DNA from: CAVALG01 sp963589585 | GTDB lineage: Bacteria; Bacillota; Clostridia; Oscillospirales; Acutalibacteraceae | Assembly (NCBI GenBank): GCA_963589585.1 | Contig: CAVALG010000113.1 | Span: 1-12,234 of the forward strand | Length of the DNA stretch: 12,234 nucleotides | Reading direction: 5' to 3' | Part shown: piece by piece, positions 1 to 5,418 of the stretch | How the letters are laid out: the number at the start of each line of letters is the position of its first letter | How positions within the stretch are numbered: the stretch's first letter is position 1 | Position numbers and translations under genes: made by a program | The notes under the pieces: generated by a model | Told to the model about the DNA's origin: nothing | The model's database searches: none | What the model saw: only the letters and a program-made list of their open reading frames with translations

Positions 1-2
1 GG

Positions 3-329
3 GTGCATTTTAGGCCGAATTACCTGTTTTTCGATAATCATACCAAACGGTTTCCGGATTGCGGGTATGAGCATAGCGTTTGCTTAGGCAACACCGCTTT
101 TGCAAGAAAAAGTGCATATTTAAAACGCAATCAAGCGATGATAAAAGAAAGCGATATATGCGTCTTTTACTACAATGACAAATATCAAACGAAGTATAAT
201 AAAACAATCAACCGCCCTTTGGAGAATACCGTTCCAAAAAGCGGCACTATGCTTGCGTATGAATACGCAAAATCTCAAAATAAGAAAACTATAAATCTAT
301 TTGAATTTGAGCACAATCCCGGCAGTTGA
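3..329 (+). CDS. SLOG/YpsA (DUF1273)-like protein, 5' end cut by window
   Basis: This is the C-terminal part (about 108 codons) of a small cytosolic protein. The frame is open to the window edge, so the GTG at position 3 is probably internal and the true start lies upstream. The visible part has a KRNQAMIKESDICVFYYND segment, then a spacer, then SGTMLAYEYAKSQNKKTINLF. This is the arrangement of the C-terminal half of Rossmann-like SLOG/YpsA proteins: an 'RN..M...SD.vv.y' strand, a small-residue turn, and a helix leading into a 'K.vINL' strand. SLOG domains bind nucleotides or nucleotide-derived ligands; what this member does is unknown. It ends 12 bp before the convergent superoxide dismutase gene, with no clear terminator between them. 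The family call rests on motif memory, not a search. Confidence 0.55.
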   Translation: MHFRPNYLFFDNHTKRFPDCGYEHSVCLGNTAFARKSAYLKRNQAMIKESDICVFYYNDKYQTKYNKTINRPLENTVPKSGTMLAYEYAKSQNKKTINLFEFEHNPGS

Positions 330-341
330 AAATGTAATACT

Positions 342-824
342 TTAATGCGTATTATTCTCAATAACTCCGCAGGCGATTTTTTCGCCCGAATTACCCGACG
401 GTTGGGTCATAAAATCGTCGGGTCTCGCGTGAATTATGACGGTTTTGCCGATAACTTCTTTTACCGTGAATCTGTCGGTTAAAAATGCAGAAATTGCGTT
501 ACCGTTCACGCCGAAAAGCGGCGGCATATCGCCTGCGTGGTACGGGTGTTCGCAGTTATTGGGGTTGTAGTGGGTCCCTGCATTGGAAAACGGGTCGTCT
601 GTTGTGCCGGAACAGGCTGTTCCGCCGTGGATATGGAAACCGAAAACGGGATTACCGCACTTGCCGTCGCCTTTCGGCAGCCCTGTTACCTCGGTTTGTA
701 CCAGCACAGCACCGTTAAGTTGGTAAAACATTACCGTACCGTCAATATCCGCATATTTTTCGCTGCCTTTTACCCTTGCCGCAGCATCAGGTTGTCTGTC
801 TAAAATCTTACATAAAATATTCAT
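342..824 (-). CDS. sodC: Cu/Zn superoxide dismutase family protein (cytosolic form)
   Basis: A 160-residue Cu/Zn superoxide dismutase, which dismutates superoxide to oxygen and hydrogen peroxide. All expected metal ligands can be placed: copper His64 and His66 in GFHIHGG, bridging His85 in HYNP, zinc His93, His96 and Asp99 in CEHPYHAGDMP, and copper His132 in VIIHARPDD. The Cys71-Cys152 pair matches the conserved intrasubunit disulfide. Two oddities stand out. There is no signal peptide (the protein starts MNILCKILDR), whereas most bacterial SodC are exported. The active-site Arg that precedes the ACGVI motif by three residues is Lys149 here. ATG at 822-824 is preceded by AGAGGTG, which lies inside a perfect hairpin (separate entry). 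The gene follows an HTH/zinc-ribbon regulator on the same strand after about 96 bp, so co-transcription is possible. The family call is firm; activity with Lys149 is untested. Confidence 0.93.
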   Translation of the reverse strand: MNILCKILDRQPDAAARVKGSEKYADIDGTVMFYQLNGAVLVQTEVTGLPKGDGKCGNPVFGFHIHGGTACSGTTDDPFSNAGTHYNPNNCEHPYHAGDMPPLFGVNGNAISAFLTDRFTVKEVIGKTVIIHARPDDFMTQPSGNSGEKIACGVIENNTH

Positions 825-861
825 AAAGCACCTCTTATACCAATGTATTCAGAGGTGCTTT
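825..861 (-). promoter_or_regulatory. SD-sequestering hairpin in the sodC leader
   Basis: The arms 825-835 (AAAGCACCTCT) and 851-861 (AGAGGTGCTTT) are perfectly complementary over 11 bp with a 15-nt loop. Read on the minus strand, the distal arm contains the only Shine-Dalgarno (AGAGGTG) for sodC and directly abuts its ATG at 824. The folded stem would therefore hide the ribosome binding site. On the plus strand the same stem is followed by six T, so it could instead be a terminator for transcripts entering from the left, although they would already have crossed sodC in antisense. Confidence 0.6.
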
Positions 862-920
862 TTTGTGTTAAGCAGATTTAATTTTCACGGTATCAGGCGC
901 TGTCAGCAAAGAATGCAACT

Positions 921-1361
921 TTATTTTTTCCAGTGTTTAAGATTCGGAACAACCGCTTCCATATGCGTGCGGACCTGCTCTGCAGGCCAATTTTCGTTTG
1001 CCATATGTTCCACACAAAAATCAATCAACTGCTCTTTGCTTGAATACTTAAACTCACCGCCCGAATAGCACCACTTGCAGTATTCTTCGTTAAATGAGCC
1101 GTCGGTTTCCTTGCTTGTTGTCGAATCTTCAATCGGCATACCGCAGCATTGGCAAACCAATTGTCTCGGTGAGCCCAGCAGCGTGTTGATAGAAACATCA
1201 AAGAACTGCGACAGTAATTTTAATGTGTCTGTGTTCGGGGTGGTTTCACCGTTTTCCCAACGGGATACAGCCTGCCTTGTTACAAAAAGTTTCTCGGCGA
1301 GTTCCTCTTGCGATAGTCCGCTTTGGGTTCTTAGTTTAAATAAAATATCTTTGGTTTCCAT
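921..1361 (-). CDS. XRE-family HTH regulator with C-terminal zinc-ribbon domain
   Basis: A 146-residue two-domain protein, probably a cytosolic DNA-binding regulator. Residues about 7-61 are a Cro/CI-type helix-turn-helix, with LSQEELAEKLFVTRQAVSRWENG as the recognition region. Residues 70-146 match the 'putative zinc ribbon' family (PF12674-like): C70-Q-C-C73-GMP, then TDGS, then YC95-KWC98, a GEF segment and a terminal VPNLKHWKK that resembles the family's LP.LKRWK ending. I chose ATG 1359-1361 because GGAG sits six bases upstream; a TTG four codons earlier overlaps that Shine-Dalgarno. The gene has its own promoter (1407-1434) and sits 96 bp upstream of sodC on the same strand. The ligand and targets are not visible in the sequence. 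Confidence 0.88.
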   Translation of the reverse strand: METKDILFKLRTQSGLSQEELAEKLFVTRQAVSRWENGETTPNTDTLKLLSQFFDVSINTLLGSPRQLVCQCCGMPIEDSTTSKETDGSFNEEYCKWCYSGGEFKYSSKEQLIDFCVEHMANENWPAEQVRTHMEAVVPNLKHWKK

Positions 1362-1406
1362 AAAAATCTCCAATAATAAAATTTTGTTGCAGCAGCCGTT
1401 GTATTA

Positions 1407-1434
1407 ATTATAATATAAAACGGTTTATTTGCAA
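1407..1434 (-). promoter_or_regulatory. Sigma-A promoter for the HTH/zinc-ribbon gene
   Basis: On the minus strand TTGCAA (1429-1434), a 16-bp spacer and a perfect TATAAT (1407-1412) lie 46 bp upstream of the ATG. A small dyad GCAACT-GTC-AGTTGC (1435-1449) sits just upstream of the -35 box, after the acetyltransferase stop. It may be a weak terminator for that gene or an operator. Confidence 0.65.
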
Positions 1435-1484
1435 GCAACTGTCAGTTGCGGAACTTCTTTAAACAGGTCGGAAACGGAAAATAT

Positions 1485-2090
1485 TTATATTTTTTCGCCA
1501 TCCTCAAATATCGGATACTTTTTCTTATCTTCTTCTGTAATTTTGCGTATTACTTTGCAGGGGTTGCCGACTGCAACGACACCATCGGGAATGTTCTTTG
1601 TTACTACACTTCCTGCACCGATAATCGTGTTGCTTCCGATAGTCACCCCGGGCAGCACGGATACATTTGCACCGAACCAAACACTATCGCCTACCGTTAT
1701 CGGCAAAGCGATTTCCAAACCTTTGTTTCTTTGCTCACTGTCAATTGCGTGCCCTGCCGTAGAAAACACGCAGTTCGGCGCAATAAATACATTGTCGCCG
1801 AATGTAACTCTTGCTCCGTCAAGTATTGTAACATTGTGATTTGTATAAAAATTTTCGCCTATGGAAATGTTAAATCCATAATCGCAATAAAACGGTGCCG
1901 TGATCACCGGATTTCCCTTTATATTTCCGATAATTTGTTTTATCAATTCCAACTGCTTTTTTGTGTCGGACGGTTTACAACGGTTGAAATCGTAACATAA
2001 ATCGGCGCAGTTTGTTCGGGCTTTTACAATCTCTTTATCATAGTTGGCGTCATATAAATAACCGTTTTGCGCCTTTTCCCATTCTGTCAT
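1485..2090 (-). CDS. LacA/Maa-type sugar O-acetyltransferase
   Basis: A 201-residue left-handed beta-helix acyltransferase that transfers an acetyl group from acetyl-CoA to a sugar hydroxyl (maltose/galactoside/thiogalactoside acetyltransferase type). The N-terminal helical region (1-60) contains ARTNCADLCYDFN, typical of the 'Mac' domain. Hexapeptide repeats follow from about residue 70: ISIGENFYTNHNVTILDGA, VTFGDNVFIAPN, ITVGDSVWFGANVSVLPGV and IGSNTIIGAGSVVTKNIP. His114 in STAGHAID is the expected catalytic histidine, and AVGNPCKVIR is the family's conserved CoA-binding end. ATG 2088-2090 has AAAGGAG nearby. An in-frame start 22 codons upstream would overlap the predicted promoter and is rejected. 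The natural acceptor is usually unknown; detoxification of non-metabolised sugars is the usual suggestion. Confidence 0.92.
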   Translation of the reverse strand: MTEWEKAQNGYLYDANYDKEIVKARTNCADLCYDFNRCKPSDTKKQLELIKQIIGNIKGNPVITAPFYCDYGFNISIGENFYTNHNVTILDGARVTFGDNVFIAPNCVFSTAGHAIDSEQRNKGLEIALPITVGDSVWFGANVSVLPGVTIGSNTIIGAGSVVTKNIPDGVVAVGNPCKVIRKITEEDKKKYPIFEDGEKI

Positions 2091-2127
2091 ATGTATTCTC
2101 CTTTGCAAATTTTCATTTTTCGCACCC

Positions 2128-2156
2128 ATTCTAACACAATGTGTTTTTCTTTGCAA
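2128..2156 (-). promoter_or_regulatory. Sigma-A promoter for the acetyltransferase gene
   Basis: On the minus strand TTGCAA (2151-2156), a 17-bp spacer and TAGAAT (2128-2133) are correctly placed upstream of the ATG at 2090, leaving a leader of about 30 nt. The promoter begins right after the tRNA operon terminator. Confidence 0.55.
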
Positions 2157-2158
2157 GA

Positions 2159-2194
2159 AAAAACGGCAAATATCTAACGATATTTGCCGTTTTT
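2159..2194 (-). terminator. Intrinsic terminator of the tRNA-Ser cluster
   Basis: A perfect 16-bp stem (2159-2174 with 2179-2194), a TAAC loop on the plus strand, and A/T runs on both sides make a strong, potentially bidirectional terminator. On the minus strand it starts directly at the tRNA 3' CCA end and leaves a U-rich tail. Confidence 0.85.
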
Positions 2195-2287
2195 GGCGGA
2201 GAAGGAGGGACTCGAACCCTCGCGCCGGGGATTAGCCGACCTACGCCCTTAGCAGGGGCGCCTCGTCACCAACTTGAGTACTTCTCC
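2194..2287 (-). tRNA. tRNA-Ser(GCT)
   Basis: The minus strand folds as a class II tRNA. The acceptor GGAGAAG pairs with CTTCTCC, the discriminator is G and CCA is encoded. The anticodon stem CGCCC/GGGCG holds the 7-nt loop CTGCTAA (anticodon GCT, reading AGC/AGU). There is a long variable arm, as required for serine tRNAs, and a T-arm containing GGTTCGAGTCC. It is the last member of the cluster before the terminator. Confidence 0.95.
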
Positions 2288-2338
2288 GTGTGACTTGTTA
2301 TGTTATATTTAATTGTTTGCCGCTTCGGGTTTAATGTA

Positions 2339-2408
2339 CTCGCGCCGGGGGTTAGCCGACCTACGCCGCAAAGCACAGGCGCCTCGTCATCAACTTGAGT
2401 ACTTCTCC
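2339..2408 (-). pseudogene. Truncated, decayed copy of tRNA-Ser(GCT)
   Basis: The minus strand from 2408 repeats the neighbouring tRNA-Ser(GCT) from its 5' end through the D-arm, anticodon region and long variable arm, with about 8 bp of shared 5' flank (GTGTGACTT on the plus strand). It stops before the T-arm: no TTCGA and no 3' acceptor strand. The anticodon arm is altered (CGCC-TGTGCTTTGC-GGCG), so a normal 7-nt loop cannot form. The D-arm differs by one base. It is embedded in the transcript between two intact tRNA-Ser genes. Confidence 0.85.
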
Positions 2409-2435
2409 GTGTGACTTAATATAAATTATAAAAAA

Positions 2436-2524
2436 TGGCGGAGAGAGTGGGATTCGAACCCACGGTACCCGGAGGTACGACGGTTTTCAAGACCGTTCCG
2501 TTATGACCGCTTCGGTATCTCTCC
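2436..2524 (-). tRNA. tRNA-Ser(TGA)
   Basis: A minus-strand class II tRNA. The acceptor GGAGAGA pairs with TCTCTCC, the discriminator is G and CCA is encoded. The anticodon loop is CTTGAAA (anticodon TGA, reading UCA/UCN). It has a long variable arm and a T-loop GGTTCGAATCC. It is first in the cluster, just downstream of a near-consensus promoter. Confidence 0.95.
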
Positions 2525-2542
2525 GTGCATATCTGCCCAAAT

Positions 2543-2571
2543 ATATTATCACAAATAAAGTCCGCTGTCAA
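2543..2571 (-). promoter_or_regulatory. Sigma-A promoter of the tRNA-Ser cluster
   Basis: On the minus strand TTGACA (2566-2571), a 17-bp spacer and TAATAT (2543-2548) end 18 bp before the mature 5' end of tRNA-Ser(TGA). This is a strong housekeeping promoter, as expected for stable RNA. Confidence 0.8.
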
Positions 2572-2673
2572 CCTTGAATTTTGATTTTTTTCAATCCTTT
2601 GGGAAAAAATAAACTTATAGGTAACATTTTTACCTGCGGCACCAAAAGTATTATTAATTTGGAGTGATGTTTT

Positions 2674-3516
2674 TTGATTCCCAGAACCGACCTTGCAATA
2701 GAAAGCTGCGAAATAAATCCGCACAAAAAAGATGTTCAAAAAAGCGAATACAAAGACGGTGATATAAAGGTTACCGAAATCAACATTTTAACCGATACCG
2801 CCGCCGAGTCGGTAGGAAAACGGCGCGGCAGATATGTAACCATAGAAATGCAAAAAACTATGAACAACAGCACAGAGGAAAACGCACATACGGTAATGTG
2901 CAGGGAACTTCACCGCCTTATCCCCGAAAGCGGCGGAGTTATGGTCATAGGGCTGGGCAATGACAAAATAACCGCCGACGCATTGGGTCCCGAAACCGCC
3001 GACCGTATATTTGCCACAAGGCATATTTCTGCCGAACTTGCAAAAAGCATAGGCCTTGACGGGCTGCGCTCGGTTGCGGTGCTGTCGCCCGGTGTGCTTG
3101 GGCAAACGGGTATAGAAAGCCACGAGATAATTAAAAGCGCCGCCGAACGAATTTCCCCGTCCTGCGTTATAGCGATTGACGCGCTTGCAGCCCGTGATCT
3201 TGAACGGCTCGGCTGCACCGTGCAACTATCCGATACGGGCATAACCCCCGGTTCTGGCGTCGGCAACAGCCGCAGAGAAATAAGCCGCGAGACTCTCGGC
3301 GTACCTGTTATATCCATAGGAGTTCCTACCGTGGTGGACGCCGCAACCCTTGTTTACGAACTTACAGGGAAAGAAGGCGTTTCGGGCAACGGAATGGTCG
3401 TAACCCAACGGGAAATTGATTCCCTGACCGAGCGCGCTTCAAAACTTATCGGTCACGCAATAAACTGTGTGCTGCAACCGTCGGTTTCACCTCAAACCTT
3501 GCTTTCCCTCGTCTAA
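2674..3516 (+). CDS. gpr: Germination protease GPR (spore protease, peptidase A25)
   Basis: A 280-residue GPR protease, which degrades small acid-soluble spore proteins during germination. It starts MIPRTDLAIES; RTDLA is the conserved site just after the propeptide, which is almost absent here compared with the roughly 15-residue Bacillus propeptide. The GLGND-(x)4-DALGP motif (Asp102) and the VIAIDALAAR motif (Asp169) carry the two conserved aspartates essential in this unusual acid-protease family. DTGITPGSGVGN and IGVPTVVDAATL are further family blocks. The start is TTG 2674 with GGAGTGATG upstream; the nearest ATG (2667) is out of frame. The protein is shorter than Bacillus GPR (about 370), mainly at the C-terminus. 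It lies directly upstream of spoIIP, as in many spore formers, which supports forespore-timed expression. I could not place a convincing sporulation sigma promoter. Confidence 0.95.
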   Translation: MIPRTDLAIESCEINPHKKDVQKSEYKDGDIKVTEINILTDTAAESVGKRRGRYVTIEMQKTMNNSTEENAHTVMCRELHRLIPESGGVMVIGLGNDKITADALGPETADRIFATRHISAELAKSIGLDGLRSVAVLSPGVLGQTGIESHEIIKSAAERISPSCVIAIDALAARDLERLGCTVQLSDTGITPGSGVGNSRREISRETLGVPVISIGVPTVVDAATLVYELTGKEGVSGNGMVVTQREIDSLTERASKLIGHAINCVLQPSVSPQTLLSLV

Positions 3517-3570
3517 TTTTTATTTGCCCCACATATAATACATTATATATGCGTGTGTGAGGTGAGCGGA

Positions 3571-4635
3571 TTGAAGATTCGGTACGGGCGGATTTTCGGT
3601 GCGGCGGCTGTGGTTGCCACGGTTATACTTTTGTTTAATTACGGTTTGTCCCCTATATATAAAGTGTTGGACTCTGCCTTTTCCGCTTTCAGCTCGGCGG
3701 ACGGGCTGATTTCCGAAACCCGTAAACCGAAAAGTGAGAATAAAAACACCGATGACGATAATGACGCAAAGAACAGCAAACCGCAGAAAAACGAATCGGC
3801 AAAAACGGAGAATGCCGATAGCGCAGCCAAACCCGAAACCGCGGCAGCCGCGAACAACGAGGCGGCACTCGGTCCCGTTGTAAGGCGCGCGGTATCCGGC
3901 GGTGAAATGAAGTTCGGCAAAATTGCACTTAACAATAAATCTCATAAAACCGTTGACATTAAAAAAAGCCTTTCGGGAAAACTTGATTTATCGCTTAATT
4001 CGGGCAATTCGCCGCAGGTATTTATATATCACACCCACGCTACCGAGGGTTATATGTCCGCGGCGAGGGACTACTATACCGCTGCCGACAATGCCCGAAA
4101 CACCGATAATTCCGCAAATGTTACAGCTGTTGGCAACGCGGTGGAAAAGTCACTTTCGGCGGCGGGCATAAATACTTTGCATAATACTACCCAGCACGAC
4201 AATCCGTCATATTCGGGCAGTTATAAGCGCAGCGCCGCAACCATAAAGCAGGCCCTTGCCGAAAACAAAGGAATTAAACTTGCAATTGACCTGCACCGCG
4301 ATTCAATCCCTGCGGCAAATAACGGAAAAACAGCACCGGTTTGCAATGTTGCAGGCAAGAACGCCGCACAGGTGATGATTATAGTCAGTACCGGGTACGA
4401 GGCTTCGGAACAAAATTTCACTTTGGCGCTGCGGCTGCAACAAACATTGGAGGTTTTGTACCCTGGGCTTGCAAGACCTATGATTGTTTACGAAAGTAAA
4501 TATAATCAGGAACTTGTCCCGTTCGGGCTGCTTATTGAGGTAGGAACAGAGGCAAATTCGGTTGATGAGGCGGTATATTCGGGAGAACTGTTAGGCAACG
4601 CGCTTAAAGTGTTTTTAAATGATTATATAAAATGA
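3571..4635 (+). CDS. spoIIP: Stage II sporulation protein P (peptidoglycan amidase/endopeptidase)
   Basis: A 354-residue SpoIIP, part of the SpoIID-SpoIIM-SpoIIP machine that degrades septal peptidoglycan during engulfment. Residues about 8-28 form one membrane anchor (IFGAAAVVATVILLF). Residues about 50-100 are a charged Lys/Asp/Ala-rich linker. The catalytic domain begins near residue 145, with IYHTHATEGY (His154, His156, Glu159), QHDNPSYSGSY (His209), IDLHRDSI (His242) and LIEVGTEANS (Glu323, Glu327). These are the expected zinc-site and catalytic positions of the amidase_3-like SpoIIP fold. I favour TTG 3571 because AGGTGA lies five bases upstream and the protein then begins MKIRYGRIF. 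GTG at 3553 or 3562 would overlap that Shine-Dalgarno. It follows gpr after about 54 bp and is followed within 10 bp by a small membrane gene. Confidence 0.93.
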   Translation: MKIRYGRIFGAAAVVATVILLFNYGLSPIYKVLDSAFSAFSSADGLISETRKPKSENKNTDDDNDAKNSKPQKNESAKTENADSAAKPETAAAANNEAALGPVVRRAVSGGEMKFGKIALNNKSHKTVDIKKSLSGKLDLSLNSGNSPQVFIYHTHATEGYMSAARDYYTAADNARNTDNSANVTAVGNAVEKSLSAAGINTLHNTTQHDNPSYSGSYKRSAATIKQALAENKGIKLAIDLHRDSIPAANNGKTAPVCNVAGKNAAQVMIIVSTGYEASEQNFTLALRLQQTLEVLYPGLARPMIVYESKYNQELVPFGLLIEVGTEANSVDEAVYSGELLGNALKVFLNDYIK

Positions 4636-4644
4636 GGACTTAAA

Positions 4645-4851
4645 ATGAAAAAATTTTCAAAAAAAGATAAGGACGCTTTTTTTACCGCCTTTGCATATTC
4701 AGCGGTAGTGTTTACTGCGATTATTATACTTATGCTGGGCATATTTAAATCTTACATTGAAATACGGCGCGTAGGGTTTTGCGACCAAGAGCCGCAGGCG
4801 TTTTCCGTTACCGATGACGGTAAGTTTCAAATACTTGATTTTACATTATAA
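4645..4851 (+). CDS. Small single-pass membrane protein in the gpr-spoIIP operon
   Basis: A 68-residue protein that I do not recognise. It has a Lys-rich start (MKKFSKKDKDAFF), one hydrophobic segment at about residues 15-34 (AFAYSAVVFTAIIILMLGIF), and a short soluble tail with FCDQEPQAFSVTDDGKFQIL. The positive-inside rule suggests a cytosolic N-terminus and an outside tail. ATG 4645 lies nine bases after the spoIIP stop, and GAGGA overlapping that stop serves as its Shine-Dalgarno, so translation is probably coupled. The operon position suggests a sporulation-time role. A hairpin follows the gene. No function is assigned. Confidence 0.75.
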   Translation: MKKFSKKDKDAFFTAFAYSAVVFTAIIILMLGIFKSYIEIRRVGFCDQEPQAFSVTDDGKFQILDFTL

Positions 4852-4860
4852 ATAAATAAG

Positions 4861-4897
4861 AATTGCCGAACCGCTGTGCGCTTGCGGTTCGGCAATT
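4861..4897. terminator. Hairpin between convergent genes
   Basis: A perfect 14-bp stem (4861-4874, AATTGCCGAACCGC, with 4884-4897) and a 9-nt loop lie between the spoIIP-operon end and the convergent DUF6514-like gene. The U-tract is poor on both strands, so termination strength is uncertain, but the position and GC-rich stem fit a shared terminator. Confidence 0.65.
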
Positions 4898-4914
4898 CCT
4901 GCGTTTTGTGGCTA

Positions 4915-5151
4915 TCAGAGATCCGCTAACAAATCTTCAATAACCTCTCTCAACTGTCGCGGAGACAGCGAGCCGATTTCACAACTTTCGGCTATGCGTT
5001 CTGCAAATTCGCGCTTGGTTGTAATGCCGTGCACTACTTCTGCAATGTCGCCGTTTCCGTTTTCTGCAATAACTCCGTAGTGTTTGATACCTTTGTCGGG
5101 CAACAAATCATCTTCGCATATTACTGCATAATGATAGTTGTGTTTTTTCAT
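4915..5151 (-). CDS. DUF6514-like small protein
   Basis: A 78-residue soluble acidic protein. An N-terminal beta-like stretch (NYHYAVICEDDL, HYGVIAENGNGDIAEVVHGI) is followed by a helical end with FAERIAESCEIGSLSPRQL and a terminal REVIEDLLADL. The 'yGI...g....i..i......v..l...c....LSP..L.dviedfL' layout is what I recall for DUF6514 proteins of clostridial genomes, whose function is unknown; the match is from memory. ATG 5149-5151 is used, with GAGGGG eight bases upstream. A longer in-frame start at 5202 would lie upstream of the predicted transcription start (about 5197) and is rejected. Expression looks tightly controlled, because the promoter is flanked by two dyads (separate entries). Confidence 0.7.
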   Translation of the reverse strand: MKKHNYHYAVICEDDLLPDKGIKHYGVIAENGNGDIAEVVHGITTKREFAERIAESCEIGSLSPRQLREVIEDLLADL

Positions 5152-5179
5152 CTTCCTTACCCCTCTCAAAAAGTGAAAA

Positions 5180-5196
5180 TGTGAATTAAATTCACA
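5180..5196. promoter_or_regulatory. Proximal operator-like dyad (perfect 8+1+8)
   Basis: TGTGAATTAAATTCACA is a perfect 17-bp palindrome around a central A, extendable to 10-bp arms. It covers about +1 to +17 of the transcript from the 5204-5232 promoter, a classic repressor position. The half site TGTGAA resembles Rex and CRP/FNR-family sites, but the spacing (TGTGA-N7-TCACA) fits neither consensus exactly. Confidence 0.6.
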
Positions 5197-5203
5197 TTTC
5201 AAA

Positions 5204-5232
5204 AGTATAACTCAATATACCTTAATTGTCAA
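5204..5232 (-). promoter_or_regulatory. Near-consensus sigma-A promoter of the DUF6514-like gene
   Basis: On the minus strand a perfect TTGACA (5227-5232), a 17-bp spacer and TATACT (5204-5209) place the start near 5197, giving a leader of about 45 nt. Such a strong promoter with dyads on both sides suggests that expression is set by repression. Confidence 0.8.
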
Positions 5233-5239
5233 TAGAAAA

Positions 5240-5256
5240 TGTGAAAAATAATCACA
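5240..5256. promoter_or_regulatory. Distal operator-like dyad (imperfect)
   Basis: TGTGAAAAATAATCACA keeps the same TGTGA-N7-TCACA frame as the proximal dyad but matches only in the outer five bases of each arm. It lies about 43-59 bp upstream of the predicted start. Its centre is 60 bp from that of the proximal dyad, close to six helical turns. Confidence 0.5.
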
Positions 5257-5305
5257 AAATTATCTTTTTAAGTATATTCCGACCTTTTTATCCAAAATTT
5301 TTGAA

Positions 5306-5334
5306 TTGAAATGTACATAAATTAAAGGTATATT
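5306..5334 (+). promoter_or_regulatory. Divergent sigma-A promoter toward the 79-residue membrane gene
   Basis: TTGAAA (5306-5311), a 17-bp spacer and TATATT (5329-5334) face right. The transcript would start near 5341 and run through the repeat element at 5419-5532 before the next start codon at 5550. A small stem, TCGGTAA/TTACCGA (5361-5367 with 5392-5398), lies in this leader. No gene is seen between 5152 and 5549. Confidence 0.5.
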
Positions 5335-5418
5335 GATAGTAACAAAATATCCTCATAGTTTCGGTAAGCGAATTTTTTGCCTGCCGAGGAATTACCGACG
5401 CAAACCGGAAGTTAGACT

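Noticed and set aside
1362..1373. TTG start four codons upstream for the HTH/zinc-ribbon protein
   Set aside because: It would use up the GGAG Shine-Dalgarno that serves the downstream ATG.
2600..2673. Sigma-F or sigma-G promoter for gpr
   Set aside because: GGTAACATTT resembles a sigma-F -10, but no -35 lies at the right distance. The small dyad AGGTAA/TTACCT (2619-2635) overlaps it. Not supportable.
2416..2739. Minus-strand reading frame of about 107 codons
   Set aside because: It runs through a tRNA gene and its promoter; a chance frame.
2910..3317. Antisense reading frames within gpr
   Set aside because: Reverse shadows of a clearly coding gene, with no recognisable domain or Shine-Dalgarno.
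5152..5202. Longer start for the DUF6514-like protein
   Set aside because: It lies at or upstream of the predicted transcription start and inside the operator dyad.
5180..5256. Calling the dyads CRP, FNR or Rex sites
   Set aside because: Half sites are similar, but the centre spacing (N7 between TGTGA and TCACA) differs from each consensus.
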